The position numbers were made by a program, and so were the translations under genes. Source: Mycolicibacterium bacteremicum (GTDB lineage: Bacteria > Actinomycetota > Actinomycetes > Mycobacteriales > Mycobacteriaceae). Taken from it: a stretch of 64,000 nt of DNA. This document shows positions 60,346 through 64,000 of the stretch, piece after piece (the first letter of the stretch is position 1; every line of letters starts with the position of its first letter). A model generated the notes under the pieces. It worked only from the letters and a program-made list of their open reading frames with translations. It was not told where the DNA came from and ran no database searches. The stretch is from assembly GCF_943913955.1 (NCBI RefSeq), contig NZ_CALUAE010000020.1:20037-84036 (forward strand), in the 5' to 3' direction.

Positions 60346-61065
60346 CTATGGCTTGGCCTTCTTCATGACCCGGTCGGCGGCGTCCCAGTGTTCGTCGGAC
60401 ACCCACAGCCGGGCGAAGGCGGATACCGCCTCGGTCGTGGTGGCCCCGTCGATGACCCGCTTGATCTCACCGGCCGGGCGGCGGGCCAGCAGTCGCGCCG
60501 TCTCGCGCCAGGTGGCGTCGAACTCGGTGCGCGGCACCACCTGGTCGATGAGGCCGGCCCGTTCGGCCGCCGGGGCGTCCAGGATCCGGCCGGTACCGGC
60601 GAGCAACAGGGCGCGGCTGCGACCGACCAGCTTGCCCAGGCGTTCGGCGCCACCCCAGGCCGGCATGATCGCCAGGGAGATCTGGTTGAAGCCGATCTTG
60701 ATGTCGTCGGCCGCGATGCGGATGTCGGCGGCGACCGCCACCTCGGCGCCGCCGCCGAGTGCATGCCCGTTCAGCGCGGCCAGCACCGGTCCGGGGAACC
60801 CGGCGATGCGATCGCAGATGGTGCGCATCCGCCACGCCATCTCGGCGGCCTCGGCCTCGGTGCGCAATGCGGCGAGTTCTTTGAGATCGCCACCCGAGAC
60901 GAACGCCTTGTCACCGCCGCCGGTGATCGCCAGGGCAGAGGCGCCCGTGGCACCGTCGAGCGCCTTGCCGAGGGCATCCATGGTGTCCAACGAAATCGCG
61001 TTGCGGGCATGCGGACGGTCGATTGTGATGACCGCCAATCCATCCTCGACATCGAGGTCGACCAT
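60346..61065 (-). CDS. Enoyl-CoA hydratase/isomerase family protein
   Basis: A 239-residue crotonase-fold enzyme: ITIDRPHARNAIS, SGGDLKEL and GHALGGGAEVAVAADIRIA (oxyanion hole and active-site helix), with Glu-to-other changes possible at the second site (PAWGGAERLGKLVG). It would hydrate or isomerise an enoyl-CoA. ATG 61065 is divergent from the acyl-CoA synthetase with 58 bp between. Confidence 0.9.
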   Translation of the reverse strand: MVDLDVEDGLAVITIDRPHARNAISLDTMDALGKALDGATGASALAITGGGDKAFVSGGDLKELAALRTEAEAAEMAWRMRTICDRIAGFPGPVLAALNGHALGGGAEVAVAADIRIAADDIKIGFNQISLAIMPAWGGAERLGKLVGRSRALLLAGTGRILDAPAAERAGLIDQVVPRTEFDATWRETARLLARRPAGEIKRVIDGATTTEAVSAFARLWVSDEHWDAADRVMKKAKP

Positions 61066-61083
61066 CAAGCATTCTCCAGATCC

Positions 61084-61111
61084 GATATTGGCATTCTCGT
61101 TGGCTGAGAAT
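61084..61111. promoter_or_regulatory. GAGAAT-type sites, hydratase/synthetase divergent promoter
   Basis: GATATT-GGC-ATTCTC (61084-61098) has a perfect right arm and GAGAAT (61106-61111) follows as a separate half-site; another ATTCTC is at 61071-61076. A degenerate cluster of the same element in a 58-bp divergent promoter. Confidence 0.45.
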
Positions 61112-61123
61112 AGCATCACCAAC

Positions 61124-62719
61124 GTGCGTCGCATCCCAGCTGAGCTGACCGAACGCTACGTCGAGCAGGGCTGGTGGCGCCCGGAGACGCTCGGTCAGAT
61201 GTTGGCCGAGGGGCTGGCCGCCCACCCCGCGGCCGGCTTCTGCGTGCACTCCGATGTGCGGCCGTACCGGGGTAGCTTCGCCGAGGTCGAACTGCGGGCC
61301 CGCCGGCTGGCGGCCGGCCTGCGCGACCGGGGCGTGGTCCCGGGCGACGTGGTCGCGATGCAGCTGCCGAACTGGATGGAAGCCGCCGTCGCATTCTGGG
61401 CATCGGCGCTGCTGGGCACGGTGACGGTGCCCATCGTGCATTTCTACGGTCGCAAGGAGCTGTCCCACATCATCGGCACCGCGAAGCCGAAGGTGTTTCT
61501 GTCCACCGAGCAGTTCGGCCGGATGACCTTTCAGCCGGACCTGTGCGCCGAGGTCCCGATCGTGGGGCTGGTGGGCCAGGCCGACCGGCGCGGGAACGTG
61601 TTCGGCTTCGACGACCTGCTGGCCGACGAGCCGCTGGTCGGCACCCTGCCCGCCGACCCGGCCGCGCCGGCGCTGATCGCCTTCACCTCCGGCACGACCA
61701 AACAACCCAAGGGCGTCATCCACAGTCACCAGACGCTGGCATTCGAGACCCGGCAGCTGTTGGCCAACTACCCGCCGAACCGCGGCCGACAGCTCACGGC
61801 CACCCCGGTCGGGCACTTCATCGGGATGGTCGGCGCCTTCCTCATCCCGGTCATCGAGGGTGCGCCGATCGACCTGTGCGATGTCTGGGATCCGGGCAAG
61901 GTCCTGGATCTGATCGAACGGGACGGGCTGTCCATCGGTGGCGGCCCGCCGTACTTCGTCACCAGCCTGATGGATCACCCGCGCTTCAGCGACGACCATC
62001 TGGCCAAGTTCACCACCGTCGGGCTCGGCGGGTCGACGGTGCCGGCGGCGGTCACCCGACGGCTGGCCGACCTGGGGCTGTTCGTGTTCCGCGCCTACGG
62101 CAGTACCGAGCATCCCTCGATCACCGGATCCGGGCCGACCGCTCCCGAGGACAAGCGCCTGTTCACCGACGGCAACGTGCGCACCGGCGTGGAGATCCGG
62201 CTCGGACCCGACGGCGAGATCTTCAGCCGCGGACCGGATCTCTGCCTGGGTTACACCGACGACGAGCTGACGGCGGCCGCCTTCGATGCGGACGGCTGGT
62301 ACCGCACCGGCGACATCGGGGTGCTCGACGCCGACGGTTACCTGACCATCACCGACCGCACCGCCGACCTGATCATCCGCGGCGGCGAGAACATCAGTGC
62401 GCTCGAAGTCGAGGAAGTGCTGCTGGCGATGCCCGCCGTGGTGGAGGCGGTGGTGGTGGCCGCGCCCGACGACCGGCTGGGCGAGCGGGTGGCCGCGGTG
62501 CTGCGGATCAGGGACGGTGCGGCCATGCCGACCCTGCCCGAGGTGCGTGCGCACTTCGAGACCGCGGGGGTCGCCCGGCAGAAATGGCCCGAGGAACTGC
62601 ACGAGGTGCCCGCGGGCACGGACCTGCCGCGCACCGCCAGCGGCAAGGTGCAGAAGTTCCGGGTCCGACAGTCGTTGGTAACCGCATTACCCGGGGGCAT
62701 TGCGGCGAGCAAGACATGA
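61124..62719 (+). CDS. Acyl-CoA synthetase (AMP-binding family)
   Basis: A 531-residue ANL-family ligase: A3 FTSGTTKQPKGV, A5 AYGSTEHPS, GWYRTGDIG and the C-terminal catalytic Lys in RTASGKVQK. It would activate a carboxylic acid with ATP and CoA. GTG 61124 is chosen; the frame is open far upstream, but that part is antisense to the hydratase and not homologous. Divergent from the hydratase under GAGAAT-type sites. Confidence 0.93.
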   Translation: MRRIPAELTERYVEQGWWRPETLGQMLAEGLAAHPAAGFCVHSDVRPYRGSFAEVELRARRLAAGLRDRGVVPGDVVAMQLPNWMEAAVAFWASALLGTVTVPIVHFYGRKELSHIIGTAKPKVFLSTEQFGRMTFQPDLCAEVPIVGLVGQADRRGNVFGFDDLLADEPLVGTLPADPAAPALIAFTSGTTKQPKGVIHSHQTLAFETRQLLANYPPNRGRQLTATPVGHFIGMVGAFLIPVIEGAPIDLCDVWDPGKVLDLIERDGLSIGGGPPYFVTSLMDHPRFSDDHLAKFTTVGLGGSTVPAAVTRRLADLGLFVFRAYGSTEHPSITGSGPTAPEDKRLFTDGNVRTGVEIRLGPDGEIFSRGPDLCLGYTDDELTAAAFDADGWYRTGDIGVLDADGYLTITDRTADLIIRGGENISALEVEEVLLAMPAVVEAVVVAAPDDRLGERVAAVLRIRDGAAMPTLPEVRAHFETAGVARQKWPEELHEVPAGTDLPRTASGKVQKFRVRQSLVTALPGGIAASKT

Positions 62720-62733
62720 GAATATGATTCTCA
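62717..62733. promoter_or_regulatory. Perfect palindrome TGAGAAT-ATG-ATTCTCA
   Basis: A perfect 17-base palindrome that begins on the last bases of the synthetase gene and lies 21 bp upstream of the amidohydrolase ATG. It is the best-defined member of a family also seen at 6716, 30824, 30945, 37205, 37360, 55718 and 61084. Confidence 0.7.
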
Positions 62734-62754
62734 CGAACTGGAAGGGAGAATTCC

Positions 62755-63945
62755 ATGGGGCAGCTGTCGCACAAGGTCGACATTCCATTTCCGCTCTTCG
62801 ATGCGGACAACCACCTGTATGAGCCGCCGGAGGCGATGACCAAGTACCTCCCGAAGGAGTACAAGGACATCGTCCAGTACGTCGAGATCAACGGACGTAC
62901 CAAGATCGCCATCAAGGGGCAGATCTCCAACTACATCCCGAACCCCACCTTCTCGGTGGTGGCCAAGCCGGGCGCGTGGGAGGAGTACTTCAAGTACGGC
63001 AACCCCGACGGCAAGAGCAAGCGCGAGCTCTTCGGTGAGCCGATGAAGGCCATCCCGGCGTTCTTCGAGCCCGAGCCGCGCATCAAGGTGATGGACGAGC
63101 TCGGCGTCGACCGCAGCCTGATGTTCCCGACGCTGGCAAGCTTGATCGAGGAACGGCTCTCCGATGATCCGGTCGCGATCCACGTCATCATCCACGCGCT
63201 CAACGAGTGGCTGCACGAGGTCTGGGGCTTCAACTACCAGGGCCGCATCTTCACCACCCCGGTGATCACGCTGCCCATCGTCGAGAAGGCGATCGAGGAA
63301 CTGGAATGGGCAGTGGCACGCGGTGCCCGGGCCATCCTGATCCGTCCGGCACCGGTGCCCGGCTTTCGCGGTCCGCGCTCGTTCGCGCTGCCTGAGTTCG
63401 ATCCGTTCTGGGAGCGCTGCGTCGAGCACGACATCTTCGTCGGCATGCACTCGTCGGACTCCGGCTACTCGCGCTACACCTCCGAGTGGGACGGCGTCGC
63501 GCAGGAGATGCTGCCGTTCCAGACCAACGCCATGAACATCCTCAACGAGTGGCGTCCGATCCAGGATGCCGTGGCGTCCTGGGTGATTCACGGTGCGCTG
63601 TTCCGGCACCCGAAGCTCAAGGTCGGCATCGTCGAGGCCGGCTCGAAGTGGATGTTCCCGCTCCTGGATTCCATGACCGAGGTCTACAAGAAGGCGCCGG
63701 AAGCCTTCCTGGGCAACCCGATGGAAGAGATCAAGAACCGGATCTACGTCAGCCCGTTCTACGAGGAGGGCATCGACGATCTGATCAACCTGATCGGCGT
63801 CGACCAGGTCCTCTACGGTTCGGACTGGCCGCACCCGGAGGGCCTGGCGGAACCGACGCACTATGTCACCGCGCTGGATCATCTCTCGGTGGAGGACCAG
63901 GCGAAGATCATGGGCGGCAACCTGGGTCGCCTCATCACCACGTAG
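62755..63945 (+). CDS. Amidohydrolase-2 family metal-dependent hydrolase
   Basis: A 396-residue amidohydrolase-2 protein with the intact strand-1 motif FDADNHLYEPPEA, GMHSSDSGYSRY, and YGSDWPHPEG with the late Asp. Family members hydrolyse or decarboxylate ring-derived acids. GGGAGAA precedes the ATG. It has its own palindromic operator. Unlike the pair at 28536-30790 it keeps all expected metal-site residues visible by eye. Confidence 0.9.
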   Translation: MGQLSHKVDIPFPLFDADNHLYEPPEAMTKYLPKEYKDIVQYVEINGRTKIAIKGQISNYIPNPTFSVVAKPGAWEEYFKYGNPDGKSKRELFGEPMKAIPAFFEPEPRIKVMDELGVDRSLMFPTLASLIEERLSDDPVAIHVIIHALNEWLHEVWGFNYQGRIFTTPVITLPIVEKAIEELEWAVARGARAILIRPAPVPGFRGPRSFALPEFDPFWERCVEHDIFVGMHSSDSGYSRYTSEWDGVAQEMLPFQTNAMNILNEWRPIQDAVASWVIHGALFRHPKLKVGIVEAGSKWMFPLLDSMTEVYKKAPEAFLGNPMEEIKNRIYVSPFYEEGIDDLINLIGVDQVLYGSDWPHPEGLAEPTHYVTALDHLSVEDQAKIMGGNLGRLITT

Positions 63946-63953
63946 TTCCCCCA

Positions 63954-64000
63954 GTGGCTTACCACCCACAGTGGGAGACCATCCCCGAGATGGTCTTGAG
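63954..64000 (+). CDS. 5' end of a possible acyl-CoA synthetase gene (partial)
   Basis: From GTG 63954 the frame reads (M)AYHPQWETIPEMVL to the window edge. The opening HPQWETIPEMV looks like the N-terminus of an AMP-binding ligase, but only 15 codons are visible and no ribosome-binding site is clear. Confidence 0.4.
   Translation, partial: MAYHPQWETIPEMVL

Noticed and set aside
60353..61123. N-terminal extension of the acyl-CoA synthetase
   Set aside because: This part is antisense to the enoyl-CoA hydratase, low-complexity and unlike ligases; homology begins just after GTG 61124.
63976..63996. Hairpin AGACCAT-N7-ATGGTCT as a terminator
   Set aside because: A plausible coding start (AYHPQWETIPEMV) runs through it, so it is more likely part of the next gene; only 7 bp of stem.

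Overview
The window looks like chromosomal DNA of a mycobacterium, most likely a fast-growing environmental one (Mycolicibacterium/Mycobacterium). The signs are high G+C, a complete yrbE-mce operon with Mce-associated membrane proteins, a small secreted haem-binding (MHB-type) protein, a mycofactocin-type SDR, dense GTGA/ATGA-coupled operons, and a very large stock of cytochromes P450, [3Fe-4S] ferredoxins, acyl-CoA dehydrogenases and SDRs. No tRNA, rRNA, transposase, phage gene or CRISPR array was seen. The genus and the overall catabolic role are inferences.

Layout. 1-5.6 kb: end of an unidentified gene, a P450, a quinone-reductase-like MDR, an APH-like kinase, an acyl-CoA dehydrogenase and a TetR regulator. 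5.7-8.5 kb: an EBP/EXPERA-like (sterol isomerase family) membrane protein divergent from a P450-ferredoxin-DUF1330 operon. 8.55-18.5 kb: a compact module with two paralogous Rieske oxygenase alpha subunits, each followed by a related ~110-residue protein of unknown function, plus an amidohydrolase, a MarR regulator, a KshB-like reductase, SDRs, a TauD-like dioxygenase and an aldehyde dehydrogenase. A shared CAA(C/G)TACTTG element precedes all three transcription units. 18.5-26.6 kb: a minus-strand run with NuoF-like flavoprotein, ferredoxin, DUF35-thiolase fusion, alpha/beta hydrolase, two beta-hydroxyacid dehydrogenases, P450, ferredoxin and another hydrolase. 27-33.2 kb: hydrolase, Rieske ferredoxin and two amidohydrolases, divergent from a pair of acyl-CoA dehydrogenases. 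33.4-42.7 kb: haem-binding protein; P450-ferredoxin-mycofactocin SDR-SDR operon; aldehyde dehydrogenase, CoA-transferase, ketosynthase-DUF35 fusion and thiolase. 42.7-55.6 kb: yrbEA-yrbEB-mceA-F, three small secreted proteins, two Mam proteins encoded on the opposite strand and an MmpS-like secreted protein. 55.8-64 kb: P450 divergent from a TetR regulator; cytochrome oxidase subunit III- and IV-like proteins with two paralogous membrane proteins but no subunit I; enoyl-CoA hydratase divergent from an acyl-CoA synthetase; an amidohydrolase; and the start of what may be another synthetase.

How it may work together. Mce/YrbE would import a hydrophobic substrate. P450s fed by ferredoxins, and the Rieske/TauD oxygenases fed by the KshB-like reductase, would hydroxylate it. 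SDRs and aldehyde dehydrogenases would oxidise the alcohols, and CoA ligase, CoA-transferase, acyl-CoA dehydrogenases, hydratase and thiolase/DUF35 aldolases would shorten side chains or open rings. The gene families make a steroid-, terpenoid- or alicyclic-type substrate plausible, but the sequence does not name it.

The most notable observations are: (1) the MarR-linked double-Rieske module, whose second alpha subunit has lost a Rieske histidine ligand (Cys-x2-His to Cys-x2-Ser) while keeping its mononuclear iron motif; (2) a recurrent palindrome GAGAAT-N3-ATTCTC in at least seven promoter regions; (3) a second shared element TGCTnAGCA at three P450 promoters; (4) MIRU-like intergenic inserts encoding a conserved ~15-22-residue mini-peptide that bridges stop and start codons inside operons; (5) a bacterial EBP-like protein; and (6) orphan oxidase subunits III/IV behind a tandem TAGCCGnnCGGCTA operator.
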